Positions 7,982-16,993 of a DNA stretch of 64,000 nt are shown here, piece by piece (the first letter of the stretch is position 1; each line of letters opens with the position of its first letter). The notes under the pieces are model-generated. The model ran no database searches and had not been told where the DNA came from. It saw nothing but the letters and a program-made list of their open reading frames with translations. Source of the DNA: an uncultured Bacteroidaceae bacterium. Lineage in GTDB: Bacteria; Bacteroidota; Bacteroidia; Bacteroidales; Bacteroidaceae. The position numbers were made by a program, and so were the translations under genes. The stretch lies in contig CAJORF010000130.1 of the NCBI GenBank assembly GCA_905236985.1, forward strand, positions 1-64,000, in the 5' to 3' direction.

Positions 7982-9199
7982 TCAGGAGACGAGGGCGAGG
8001 GTATCCAAAGCAATCATCAGTTCCTCGTCGGTGGGGATAACACAAACCTTAACCTTGGAGGAATCCTTGGAGATGATGGCCTCGGTGGCGCGACAGGCGC
8101 GGTTCTTGGCATCGTCGAGCTCCACGCCGAGGAACTCCAGGCCTCGGGTAGCCCCTTCGCGCACCTCATACTGGTTCTCGCCGGCACCAGCGGTGAAGAG
8201 AATCACATCAACGCCTCCCATAGCTGCGGCGTAAGAGCCGATGTACTTCTTGATGCGATAGGTGTACATCTCCTTAGCCAGACGGGCGAGATCGTTACCC
8301 TCGGCAATGCCTGCGAGGATGTCGCGGAAGTCGCTACGTCCTTCACTCACACCAAGCAGGCCGCTCTGCTTATTCAGGAGGTTGGAGATACCCTTGGTAT
8401 CGAGGCCAAGTTTGTCCATGAGGAAGGTGACAGCACCGGCATCGATATCGCCAGAGCGAGTTCCCATCATCAGACCTTCGAGGGGCGTGAGACCCATAGA
8501 GGTATCAACGACCTTGCCATCTTTGACAGCCGCGATGGAAGCACCGCCACCGATGTGACAGGTGATGACCTTGGAGCCTTCTACGGGCAATCCGAGGAAC
8601 TCCAGGACGCGCTGCGAGACATAGCGATGACTGGTGCCGTGGAAGCCGTAGCGACGCACGCCGTGCTTCTTATAGAGTTCGTAGGGCAGAGCGTACATAT
8701 AGGCATAATCGGGCATGGTCTGATGGAAGGCGGTATCGAAGACACCTACCTGCGGCAGGTCTGGCAGCAGGGCCTTGACGGCATTGACACCCTTGATATT
8801 GGCGGGATTATGCAGCGGTGCAAGGTCGTTGCAGGCGGCGAACTGTTCCATCACCTCTGGTGTGAGCAGTACGCTCTTCGAGAACTTCTCGCCGCCGTGC
8901 ACCATACGATGACCGACAGCGTCAATCTCATGGAGATCCTTCAATACGGCGTGCTCGCCCTCGGTCAGCACCTTGAAGATGAGCTGCACGCCAGTGGTGT
9001 GCTCGGGGACGGGAGATTCGAATTGGAACTTCTGTGGGCCTTCGGGAGAACCCGAAGGAACAGTAACCTTGTATTTGATAAAGGAATCGGGCAGACCGAT
9101 TTTCTCAATACCACCACTGGTGATGACCGAGCGGTCATCCATGTTGTATAAAGCGTATTTTATACTGCTGCTTCCGCAGTTGAGAACAAGAATTTTCAT
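7982..9199 (-). CDS. ackA: Acetate kinase
   Basis: A 405-residue ASKHA-fold kinase that interconverts acetyl phosphate + ADP and acetate + ATP, giving ATP during fermentation. The N-terminal MKILVLNCGSSSIKY phosphate-binding motif sets the start. An upstream in-frame ATG would add 18 residues encoded by a TATAATG-type repeat and is rejected. Also visible are GHRMVHGG, the substrate loop YGFHGTSHR and the adenosine-binding HIGGGAS. It lies about 108 nt downstream of pta, its metabolic partner. Copy B of the palindromic element follows its stop. Confidence 0.97.
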   Translation of the reverse strand: MKILVLNCGSSSIKYALYNMDDRSVITSGGIEKIGLPDSFIKYKVTVPSGSPEGPQKFQFESPVPEHTTGVQLIFKVLTEGEHAVLKDLHEIDAVGHRMVHGGEKFSKSVLLTPEVMEQFAACNDLAPLHNPANIKGVNAVKALLPDLPQVGVFDTAFHQTMPDYAYMYALPYELYKKHGVRRYGFHGTSHRYVSQRVLEFLGLPVEGSKVITCHIGGGASIAAVKDGKVVDTSMGLTPLEGLMMGTRSGDIDAGAVTFLMDKLGLDTKGISNLLNKQSGLLGVSEGRSDFRDILAGIAEGNDLARLAKEMYTYRIKKYIGSYAAAMGGVDVILFTAGAGENQYEVREGATRGLEFLGVELDDAKNRACRATEAIISKDSSKVKVCVIPTDEELMIALDTLALVS

Positions 9200-9203
9200 T
9201 TTA

Positions 9204-9306
9204 TTGAATTGACAATGTATAATGTATAATGTATAATTAACATACTGTTCCAATATTGGGGATATGACAGCGCAGCCAATTATCCATTATACATTATCAA
9301 TTATAC
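9204..9306. repeat. TATAATG tandem/inverted repeat in the pta-ackA gap
   Basis: The left arm holds about three units of ATGTATA(ATG) (9204-9240). The right arm ATTATCCATTATACATTATCAATTATAC (9277-9306) is its reverse complement in slightly degenerate form, so the gap would fold into one long hairpin in the pta-ackA RNA. It may tune the ratio or stability of the two cistrons (inference). Confidence 0.7.
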
Positions 9307-9307
9307 T

Positions 9308-10315
9308 TTATTTTGCGTCCATTGCCTGACAAGCGGTGATGGCAATCAGATAATAGATATCATCTACGGAGCAGCCGCGGCTGAGGTCGTTGACGGGACG
9401 GGCAATGCCTTGGAGGATGGGGCCGATGGCGATGGCACCGGCGAGACGCTGTACGAGCTTGTAGCTGATGTTGCCTACCTCAAGGTTCGGATAGACGAGG
9501 ACGTTGGCGTGACCGGCGATGGCACTGCCGGGGGCTTTCTTCTCCCCCACAGAAGGCACGAGGGCGGCATCAGCCTGCAGCTCGCCATCGACCTTGAGCT
9601 CGGGACAGCGTTCCTTGGCCAGACGAGTGGCCTCGATGACCTTATCCACCACTTCATGCTTGGCAGAACCCTTAGTGGAGAAGCTCAGCATGGCCACGCG
9701 AGGATCGTCGAAACCTGCGACGCTCTTGGCGGTCTGAGCTGTACAAACGGCAATCTGTGCGAGCTGGTCGGCATCGGGCATCGGCGTGACTGCCACATCG
9801 CCCACGACGAGCACACCGTCCTCGCCATACTCGGGTTTGTCCGTGATAAGAAGCATAGCACCGCTGACGCAGGTGATGCCCGGTGAGCATTTGATGATCT
9901 GCAAGGCAGGACGCAATGTCTCACCCGTGGTGGAGAGGGCACCGCTGATCTGTCCGTCAGCACCTTCGGTCTTGATGATCATACAACCCAGATAGAGGGG
10001 ATCCTTCACCAACTTGCGGGCCTGTTCGATGGTCATGCCCTTGCTCTTACGGAGCTCACAGAGCAACTGCGCCAGTTCCTCGCTGCGCTCGTAGTTCTCG
10101 GGGTCGATGAGCGTTGCCTCGCCGATGTGTGTCAAGCCGTGCTTGGCTGCGAGAGCGTGAACCTCGGCGGGATTACCAATCAGGATGATGTCGGCCAACT
10201 TGTCGGCCAAAGCCTTGTCAGCCGCGATGAGCGTGCGCTCCTCAGTGGCTTCAGGCAGCACGATGCGCTGAGGATTAGCCTGCGCGCGTGCAATGATTTT
10301 CTCGATTAATGACAT
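9308..10315 (-). CDS. pta: Phosphate acetyltransferase
   Basis: A 335-residue short-form (class I) Pta that converts acetyl-CoA + Pi to acetyl phosphate + CoA. It has the typical SLIEKIIARA N-terminus, the LPEATEERT loop, the GALSTTGETLRPALQIIK region and the C-terminal VNDLSRGCS with DDIYYLIAITACQA. It has no DRTGG/CobQ-like N-terminal regulatory domain. It lies upstream of ackA in the same orientation, forming the standard acetate-producing pair. The gap to the upstream GH2 gene is 42 nt and has no clear promoter box. Confidence 0.96.
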   Translation of the reverse strand: MSLIEKIIARAQANPQRIVLPEATEERTLIAADKALADKLADIILIGNPAEVHALAAKHGLTHIGEATLIDPENYERSEELAQLLCELRKSKGMTIEQARKLVKDPLYLGCMIIKTEGADGQISGALSTTGETLRPALQIIKCSPGITCVSGAMLLITDKPEYGEDGVLVVGDVAVTPMPDADQLAQIAVCTAQTAKSVAGFDDPRVAMLSFSTKGSAKHEVVDKVIEATRLAKERCPELKVDGELQADAALVPSVGEKKAPGSAIAGHANVLVYPNLEVGNISYKLVQRLAGAIAIGPILQGIARPVNDLSRGCSVDDIYYLIAITACQAMDAK

Positions 10316-10357
10316 AAAAGAAATTTACTATTTGACAATTTACAATCTGACGATTAA

Positions 10358-13300
10358 CTATTTGACCATCTTCTTTCCATTGACAATATAAACACCCTTG
10401 GGCTGTGTGTCAGAAACCCGTTGGCCTTTTAGGTTAAACACATAGGGATGTAGGACAAAACCCATAGGCGTGATGGCGTGTACGCCTGTGTGTTTTTCAT
10501 CAAGCGCATGGATAAGGCTTGAGAGCTCCTCACGCGTGATGACCAGAACCTTTCCGCCGTCGGCATCAGCAGGCACATTGCAACTGCCATTCTCGTAAAG
10601 CCGCCAGATGATGTTGGAAGCCGTAGCCGTGGCTGCGCAATATACGCTTTTGATGCCGCCCTCTGTGCCCAAGAGAAACCATCCATTGCCGTCGAAGGCA
10701 GGAAAGACGGTCGATGACATGAGCTTACGGGACTGTGAAAAAACCTTCTTGAAGTTCTGAAAGCGGGAACGGGCAGGATAGATGCTATTGCTGGTGGCGG
10801 TGCAGAGCCCCTGATCATCCGGATCAGTGAAGAGCGCCACGTATGTATTGCCGACCTTGAAGGTGTGAAGGTCGCGCGCAGAGTAGCCCGGTGAGAAATA
10901 TGTCGAAGGACGCGCAAAGGTAGTGAAATCCTTGGTGCGGGAAAACTTGAGGGCATACTGGCCATCTGATTCCACCGACCAATAGTAGATATAGAAAGTG
11001 GAGGAGGCATCGTAATCCATCTCGGGCGTGAGCACATCTGTATCGATGATCAAGCCATCAGTGCCGTTAACGGGTTGCCAGTTGACCAGATCATCGGACA
11101 TCCAATGGAACAGGCCAGAGGCACTTTCGCTTCCATGGATGAGGTGGAAGGTACTCTTGCCACTTGCGTCCTCCAGCCTACGGATAAAAGGGCTCTTCAA
11201 TGCTGGTTGACCATCGGTGACGCCAAAGATGCTGTTGCCGTCGTTCAAGGTCTGCCACTCCTGACCATCGTAGCTGTAGGCATAGAACAATTGGGGCGCA
11301 CCAGCTTTGGCATAACAGAAGAGATAAGCTTTCTCAGGATCTTCAGTGAATGTGGGAAGCTGAACCTCTGCCAATGGCTCCACGCTCAGCTCCGAATTGT
11401 CCGTATAGGAACGGATGCTGAAGCCCGCATCGATGTATTGTCCACCACCGGTTTGCCGTGTGTGGATGGCGATGATATTATTGCCGTCCAAACTAATGGC
11501 ATTACGAGCCGCATCGCTGATATCGAAGAGCTGGTAGGTGGTGTTATAGCCCGTGATGCTGAAAGCCAGCACGCCATTGATGTAGATCTCCGTGTCTTCG
11601 TCGTAGAACACACGCAGACACAGGTTCTGGAGATCGTCTGCCGTCAGGCCACTGAACTTGAACGTGCGACGGAGCCATATCTCGGGCGTACTCCACTTTG
11701 TGCGAACGCGGGCTGCCGACTGGCTGATGTCGCCGAAACCAGCATTGCCACGTTTCCATTCACTATCATCGAAATCGGGCTGTTCCCAACCAGAGGAGGG
11801 TTCTTCGGTGGTGAAACGCCACGATATGTTGGAGGCATTGTCGCCAGCCTTCACGACGCTGACAGCATCGGACATACGTGAATGAATGGTCTTCTCGATG
11901 TTGCGACGGATGGACGCCAGCTGTTCCTCGTTGACTTTCCAGACTTTGCGGTCGTAGGTCAGGAAGCCGTTGTTTTCCTTCTCCACATCCGTGACCTGCG
12001 TATAGACTCCAGCCCAAAGACCTTTTGTCATCTGCAGGTTCTGCAAGGCCGAGGTATATTGGTTGAAGCGGGTGGTATAGACCTCGCCGTTTTCTACAGA
12101 GGTATAGACCTGATCGTTGCCGCCCCAGAGATGCCCCTCAATCAGATAGGAGATACCGCCGAACTCACCGCAGACATTCACACGGTCGTTGCGGGTATTG
12201 GGCATACCGTTGGGTGTGGGGTAGCTGTGGGCATCTGTGATGTCACCAATCTCAAAGTCCGTCCAACCCGAGGCAGCGTTCATCAGACGTCCCATGTCAG
12301 CATCAGCATTACGCACGACGAGATAGCCGCGCATCGTGTGGCCTGAGCCTGCGCCTGCGTCCTGCCCCCAGCCTTCGTTATATGGAATCCACACACAGAT
12401 GGAGGGATGCTGCTTCAAGGCATGGACGATACGCTCACTCTCCTCGTAGAAGATGTGTTGCAACTCCTCCTTGCTGCCAAGGCTTCCTCCCTCGCTGCCA
12501 TTGGGCATATCCTGCCAAACGATGAGGCCATTGCGGTCGCACCACTCATACCACAGGTCTGGCTCTACCTTGATGTGCTTGCGCACCATATTCATGCCCA
12601 TCGCCTTGATGGCTTTCAGATCATAGATCATGGCCTCGTAGGAGGGCGGTGTCAGCAGACCGTCTGGCCACCATCCCTGATCCAGCGGGCCGTACATGAA
12701 GAGTGGCTTGCCATTGAGCAGAAAGGCAGGATGGCCGTTGATCATCCCTTTGGAGAGGGTACGCAGGCCGAAGTAGCCGCGCGCCTTGTCGCAGTCCTGA
12801 CAGTTCTCCATCGTGAGATAGATATCCAAGTTATAGAGGAAGGGGGAGTCGGGCGACCAAAGCTTGGCATTGGGGATGGTCATGGTGACTTCCTCGCCCA
12901 CGGCGGTTTTGTCGGTTGTGGCAACGATCTCCTCACCATCGCGGGCAATGAGGTAGAACTTGCAAGTGGGATCATTGGCGAAGACTTTCACTTTCACTGT
13001 ACCACTCTCCGCATCTGGAACGACTTCATAGCGTTCCACATAACACTGGTTGACGGGCTCCAACCAGACAGTCTGCCAGATACCGCTGCAACTGGTGTAC
13101 CAGATGCTGCCAGGATTGGTGGTCTGCTTGCCACGTGGCTGTCCGCCGTCACTGCTGGGGTCATAGACAGCCACCTGCAACTCCTGCTCACCACTCTCGG
13201 TGAGGTATTCGGTGATGTCGAAAGTGAAGGGATCATTGCCGCCGTCGTGCTCTCCCACTTTCTGCTTGTTCACATAGACAGCACAACGCCAGTCAACAGC

Positions 13301-13708
13301 CCCGAAGTGGAGGAGCGTACGCTTACCCTTGAAAACATCGGTCAGCTCGAAGATGCGACGATACATCAACGAAGATTTTGCCGTCGTACCTAAATCGGTA
13401 TGCATAATACCCGAGAGCGCGGATTCTACGCCGAAGGGAACGAGGATTCGCTGACGGAAGCTGCCAATGGAACGCTGATAGCTGAGATTGATTGTATTAG
13501 TGCGGCGGAAATACTGCCACACCCCATTGAGGTTCATCCAATCGGGACGAACAAGCTGCGGACGCGGGTATTCCTGCCACACATGGTCAGGGTCGATCTG
13601 TTCGCCCCAAGGTGTCATGATAGGAGCAGACAGACGCTGCCATTCCTGGGCGTGGGCTACGGTGCTCATCAGCATCGCGGCAACAGCCATGATGAATAAC
13701 CGTTTCAT
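10358..13708 (-). CDS. GH2-family glycoside hydrolase with jelly-roll and GH43-like C-terminal modules and a sorting-like tail
   Basis: An 1116-residue secreted protein (signal cut after AHAQ). Residues about 40-340 are the sugar-binding and Ig-like domains of family 2. The TIM barrel follows, with the expected acid/base Glu445 in YNEGWGQ and nucleophile Glu515 in CGEFGG. Residues about 640-800 form a second jelly roll (GWEQPDFDDSEW, VFYDEDTEIYINGV). Residues about 800-1070 resemble a five-bladed GH43-type propeller (SPFIRRLEDASGKSTFHLIHGS, MSDDLVNWQPV). The last ~27 residues (VFNLKGQRV...KGVYIVNGKKMVK) are the short Prevotella-type C-terminal tail, possibly a type IX secretion sorting signal. 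It probably removes beta-linked sugars from plant or host glycans; the exact specificity is not evident. It follows the OPT transporter by 21 nt. Confidence 0.85.
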   Translation of the reverse strand: MKRLFIMAVAAMLMSTVAHAQEWQRLSAPIMTPWGEQIDPDHVWQEYPRPQLVRPDWMNLNGVWQYFRRTNTINLSYQRSIGSFRQRILVPFGVESALSGIMHTDLGTTAKSSLMYRRIFELTDVFKGKRTLLHFGAVDWRCAVYVNKQKVGEHDGGNDPFTFDITEYLTESGEQELQVAVYDPSSDGGQPRGKQTTNPGSIWYTSCSGIWQTVWLEPVNQCYVERYEVVPDAESGTVKVKVFANDPTCKFYLIARDGEEIVATTDKTAVGEEVTMTIPNAKLWSPDSPFLYNLDIYLTMENCQDCDKARGYFGLRTLSKGMINGHPAFLLNGKPLFMYGPLDQGWWPDGLLTPPSYEAMIYDLKAIKAMGMNMVRKHIKVEPDLWYEWCDRNGLIVWQDMPNGSEGGSLGSKEELQHIFYEESERIVHALKQHPSICVWIPYNEGWGQDAGAGSGHTMRGYLVVRNADADMGRLMNAASGWTDFEIGDITDAHSYPTPNGMPNTRNDRVNVCGEFGGISYLIEGHLWGGNDQVYTSVENGEVYTTRFNQYTSALQNLQMTKGLWAGVYTQVTDVEKENNGFLTYDRKVWKVNEEQLASIRRNIEKTIHSRMSDAVSVVKAGDNASNISWRFTTEEPSSGWEQPDFDDSEWKRGNAGFGDISQSAARVRTKWSTPEIWLRRTFKFSGLTADDLQNLCLRVFYDEDTEIYINGVLAFSITGYNTTYQLFDISDAARNAISLDGNNIIAIHTRQTGGGQYIDAGFSIRSYTDNSELSVEPLAEVQLPTFTEDPEKAYLFCYAKAGAPQLFYAYSYDGQEWQTLNDGNSIFGVTDGQPALKSPFIRRLEDASGKSTFHLIHGSESASGLFHWMSDDLVNWQPVNGTDGLIIDTDVLTPEMDYDASSTFYIYYWSVESDGQYALKFSRTKDFTTFARPSTYFSPGYSARDLHTFKVGNTYVALFTDPDDQGLCTATSNSIYPARSRFQNFKKVFSQSRKLMSSTVFPAFDGNGWFLLGTEGGIKSVYCAATATASNIIWRLYENGSCNVPADADGGKVLVITREELSSLIHALDEKHTGVHAITPMGFVLHPYVFNLKGQRVSDTQPKGVYIVNGKKMVK

Positions 13709-13729
13709 ATTTTTAAAGGTGCCAATTAT

Positions 13730-15694
13730 TCACTTTTCACTCTTAACCATGCTCGCCCTGACCATATAGATGATCAGTAGCGCGTAAGCGACGATAGAAC
13801 AGATCTCGGACATCGGTTGAGCAAGCCATTCGGGATTCATGAGGTTGAGGCCGAAGAAGCGAAGCAGGGCGGCAACGACACCCATCAGCGCACCACCGGC
13901 AATGAAGCCGCTGGCAAGCAAGGTGCCGCGTTCGCCACGGGCAGTATTCAAGGCTGCATCATCGGAGCGATGGGTCACAAACCAGTTGACAGCACCGCCA
14001 ACCACGAGGGGTACGTTCAGTTCCAATGGGATGAACATACCGAGAGCGAAGGCCAGAACGGGGACGTCAAGCACATTCAACAGCAAGGCCAGCACAGCAC
14101 CTACACCGTAAAGCGTCCAGGGTGCCCCCTGCCCCATCATCAGAGGCTCAATGACTGCAGCCATCGCATTAGCCTGAGGAGCTACGAGTGCGTGTTCACC
14201 GGTGAAACCGTATGTTTTGTTCAAGACGATGATGACTCCGCCGACTGTGGCAGCTGAAACGAGTGTGCCAAGGAACTTCCATGTCTCCTGCTTGGCGGGC
14301 GTAGTTCCAAGCCAATAACCTATCTTCAGGTCGGTGACGAAACCACCGGCCATGGATAAAGCAGTGCAGACGACACCGCCGATAATCATGCTGGCCACAA
14401 TGCCCTCCGTACCGTGAAGACCGACAGCCACCAAGACGATGGAAGCGATGATGAGGGTCATCAGCGTCATACCCGAGACGGGATTGGTTCCAACAATGGC
14501 AATGGCATTGGCTGCAACGGTAGTGAAGAGGAAGGAGATGATGGTCACGACGAGCCATGCAACGATGGCTTGACCCAAGTGGTGAATGACGCCGAAATAG
14601 AAGAAGACAAAGACGATGAGCAGTGCCGACAAGACGGCAATAGCGACGAAACGCATATTGAGGTCGCGGTCGGTACGAAGCGTTGCAGAAGCCACAGCCT
14701 TGCCCTTGCCCTTCAACTCACGACCAGCCAATCCGACAGCACCACGGATGACACCCCAACTCTTGACGATGCCTATGACACCAGCCATAGCGATGGCACC
14801 AATACCAATATAGCGGGCATAGTTGGTAAAGATGTACTGGGGATCCATCTCAGAAAGCATAACGCTGTCAACGGTGGTCATACCCAGCAGCGGGATGAGG
14901 AACCACCAAACAAAGAGACTACCGGCACAGATGATAGCAGCATACTTCAAGCCAACGATATAACCGAGACCGAGAACTGCAGCACCTGTGTTGATGGAGA
15001 AAGTGAGCTTTGCCTTTTGAGCAACAGCTTCGCCCCAAGCGGTCATGCGCGTAGATAGCGTCTCATGCCACCAGCCAAAGGTGGAAACAATGAAGTCGTA
15101 CAAACCTCCGATAGCTGCGGCCCAAATGAGCGGACGCGCCTGATTGCCGCCCTGCTGGCCGCTCACAAGTACTTGAGTCGTGGCTGTCGCCTCGGGGAAA
15201 GGATATTTGCCGTGCATGTCCTTCACGAAATAGCGGCGGAAGGGGATGAGGAAGAGAATGCCTAAACATCCGCCAAGCAGCGAAGCCAGAAAGACCTGGA
15301 AGAAATTGACGGAGATGTCGGGGTACTTGGCCTGCAAGATATACAAGGCAGGCAGGGTGAAGATGGCACCAGCAACGATGACGCCCGATGATGCACCAAT
15401 ACTTTGGATGATGACATTCTCACCCAAAGCACTTTTACGACGAGCCGCCGTACTCAAGCCAACGGCAATAATGGCTATAGGGATGGCTGCTTCAAAAACC
15501 TGACCAACCTTCAAGCCGAGATAGGCCGCGGCGGCTGAGAAGACAACAGCCATGATAATGCCCCATGCCACACTCCATGCGTTGACTTCGGGATAGGCAC
15601 GGTCAGAGCGCATTAATGGTTCATATACTTCATTCTCGTGCAGCTCGCGAAACGCATTCTCCGGCAGCTGCATCTGCTCCTGCTTTTCTTCCAT
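13730..15694 (-). CDS. OPT-family oligopeptide transporter
   Basis: About 654 residues with some 14-16 hydrophobic helices. Family motifs are visible: VKDMHGKYPFPEATATTQVLVSG and GTNPVSGMTLMTLI. Members of this branch import small peptides or metal chelates with protons. The start is taken at MEEKQEQMQLPE because the promoter box TATCTTTG lies just upstream. A start 14 codons earlier would sit before the expected transcription start. The last codons (..VKSEK) come from a TTCACTTTTCACTC repeat. It is probably cotranscribed with the GH2 gene. Confidence 0.9.
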   Translation of the reverse strand: MEEKQEQMQLPENAFRELHENEVYEPLMRSDRAYPEVNAWSVAWGIIMAVVFSAAAAYLGLKVGQVFEAAIPIAIIAVGLSTAARRKSALGENVIIQSIGASSGVIVAGAIFTLPALYILQAKYPDISVNFFQVFLASLLGGCLGILFLIPFRRYFVKDMHGKYPFPEATATTQVLVSGQQGGNQARPLIWAAAIGGLYDFIVSTFGWWHETLSTRMTAWGEAVAQKAKLTFSINTGAAVLGLGYIVGLKYAAIICAGSLFVWWFLIPLLGMTTVDSVMLSEMDPQYIFTNYARYIGIGAIAMAGVIGIVKSWGVIRGAVGLAGRELKGKGKAVASATLRTDRDLNMRFVAIAVLSALLIVFVFFYFGVIHHLGQAIVAWLVVTIISFLFTTVAANAIAIVGTNPVSGMTLMTLIIASIVLVAVGLHGTEGIVASMIIGGVVCTALSMAGGFVTDLKIGYWLGTTPAKQETWKFLGTLVSAATVGGVIIVLNKTYGFTGEHALVAPQANAMAAVIEPLMMGQGAPWTLYGVGAVLALLLNVLDVPVLAFALGMFIPLELNVPLVVGGAVNWFVTHRSDDAALNTARGERGTLLASGFIAGGALMGVVAALLRFFGLNLMNPEWLAQPMSEICSIVAYALLIIYMVRASMVKSEK

Positions 15695-15733
15695 AATCAC
15701 AGTCCAATTATGATTTTTTACGTTTATGCGCGG

Positions 15734-15741
15734 CAAAGATA
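15734..15741 (-). promoter_or_regulatory. Promoter -7 box for the OPT transporter gene
   Basis: The minus strand reads TATCTTTG, an exact TAnnTTTG match, about 40 nt before the chosen ATG at 15694. It excludes the longer reading frame beginning at 15736. Confidence 0.65.
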
Positions 15742-15753
15742 CATAATTAAATG

Positions 15754-15784
15754 AAAAAAGCCGCCATTATCGGCGGCTTTTTTT
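15754..15784. terminator. GCCGCC hairpin terminator after the left ompA-like gene
   Basis: Stem GCCGCC/GGCGGC with a 6-nt loop, preceded by an A-run and followed by a T-run, so it works in both orientations. An almost identical hairpin follows the paralogous ompA-like gene at 40819-40848. Confidence 0.85.
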
Positions 15785-15799
15785 ATTTTCAATATTCAC

Positions 15800-16906
15800 T
15801 TACTTAGCGATAGCGATAGAAACGCGGTTCTTGTCGTTCTCGCTGAAGGGCTGAACGGTGTCACCGAAGCTCTCAACGCTGATGCGAGCCTCATCAATGC
15901 CAGCCTCTACGAGAGCCTTCTTGACGTTCTCAGCACGCTTCTGAGCGTACATCTGGTTGATCTTCGGGTTACCTGTGCCAGCGTCAGCATAGCTCTTCAC
16001 GTTGACATTGGTCTCGGGGTTCTGCTTCAGGAAGGAGATGAGGTTCTCCAGCTTAGCAGCCTCGCTGCCGGTAGCAACCACCTCGCGGATGGGATAGAAG
16101 ATCTCTGTGCGGAGCTCGGGCTTCTTGACGATGGGCTTCACGGGCTTGGGCTCGGGCTTGGGCTCGGGTTTCGGAGCGGGCTCGATGATGACAGGATCCG
16201 GCTCGATGATGGTGGTCTTCACTGTGGGACCGAGGGCGATCTTCACGCCGAGTAGGGCGTTGAAGTACCAGTCAGGATTGCCGGCCTTCTTGGAGTTGTA
16301 GTGGTCGTCGAGGATGTTGGCATTACCTTCGAGGTTGATGCTTACGCGGTCGGAGCAGCGGAAGTCGAAGTCAAGGCCGAAGCGGCCAACGGGGCGAACC
16401 TTCGTGCCATCCCATAGGTACTCAAGCTCATAGCCCTCATAAACGGGGATGTTCTGAGCCTCGTCGTTCTTGAAACCGATGTTAGCAGCACCGCCGACGA
16501 TCAGGTTCATGCCGAACACGCGCTTGGGCTTCCAGCCACCGAAGAGATTGACGAGGTTGATCTTCAAGTCAAGACCTGCACTGACATAGTTCCACTTGTA
16601 GGTGTAGGAGCCGTCTTCTCCAGCGGCAGCCTTGCCAGGCCATGACACCCAACCACCTTTGCTCTCCCAGCCGCTACCCTGCAGGCGCAGACCGAGAACG
16701 GGATTGAACTGGTAGCCAACAGCAAGCTGAGCTGTCGGGCTGATCAGATCCATGAACTTAGCCTCTCCCAGCGTGTGGGAAGCACCGCCCTGCAACTGCA
16801 GGAACCAGTGAGGCTGGAACTCTTTGATCTCAATGGGTTCCTCCTGTGCGGAGGCCGTTGTGAAGGCAGCAAACATCATAGCTGCCAAAAACATCAACTT
16901 TTTCAT
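15800..16906 (-). CDS. OmpA-family outer membrane protein, left paralogue
   Basis: A 368-residue protein with a signal peptide (cut after TASAQ). It has an eight-strand type N-terminal beta-barrel (about residues 25-225), a Pro/Lys-rich hinge (EPAPKPEPKPEPKP) and a C-terminal OmpA peptidoglycan-binding domain (VKSYADAGTGNPKINQMYAQKRAENVKKAL, then NDKNRVSIAI). It is expected to link the outer membrane to peptidoglycan. Large stretches are identical to the protein at 39700-40800, which lies on the opposite strand at the other end of the surface-protein block. It is the last gene of the left operon, 87 nt after the preceding stop. Confidence 0.93.
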   Translation of the reverse strand: MKKLMFLAAMMFAAFTTASAQEEPIEIKEFQPHWFLQLQGGASHTLGEAKFMDLISPTAQLAVGYQFNPVLGLRLQGSGWESKGGWVSWPGKAAAGEDGSYTYKWNYVSAGLDLKINLVNLFGGWKPKRVFGMNLIVGGAANIGFKNDEAQNIPVYEGYELEYLWDGTKVRPVGRFGLDFDFRCSDRVSINLEGNANILDDHYNSKKAGNPDWYFNALLGVKIALGPTVKTTIIEPDPVIIEPAPKPEPKPEPKPVKPIVKKPELRTEIFYPIREVVATGSEAAKLENLISFLKQNPETNVNVKSYADAGTGNPKINQMYAQKRAENVKKALVEAGIDEARISVESFGDTVQPFSENDKNRVSIAIAK

Positions 16907-16993
16907 ACTTTTTTAGTTTTTGAAAAGGTGTTAAACAATTAAACTATATTGATTTTCTATTATTTATATTTTATATTTCGTATTTCTCCCTCA

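Noticed and set aside
7770..8045. A 91-codon frame covering palindromic element copy B
   Set aside because: It overlaps the end of ackA. The frame is open only because the element itself is open in that frame; it has no start context or promoter.
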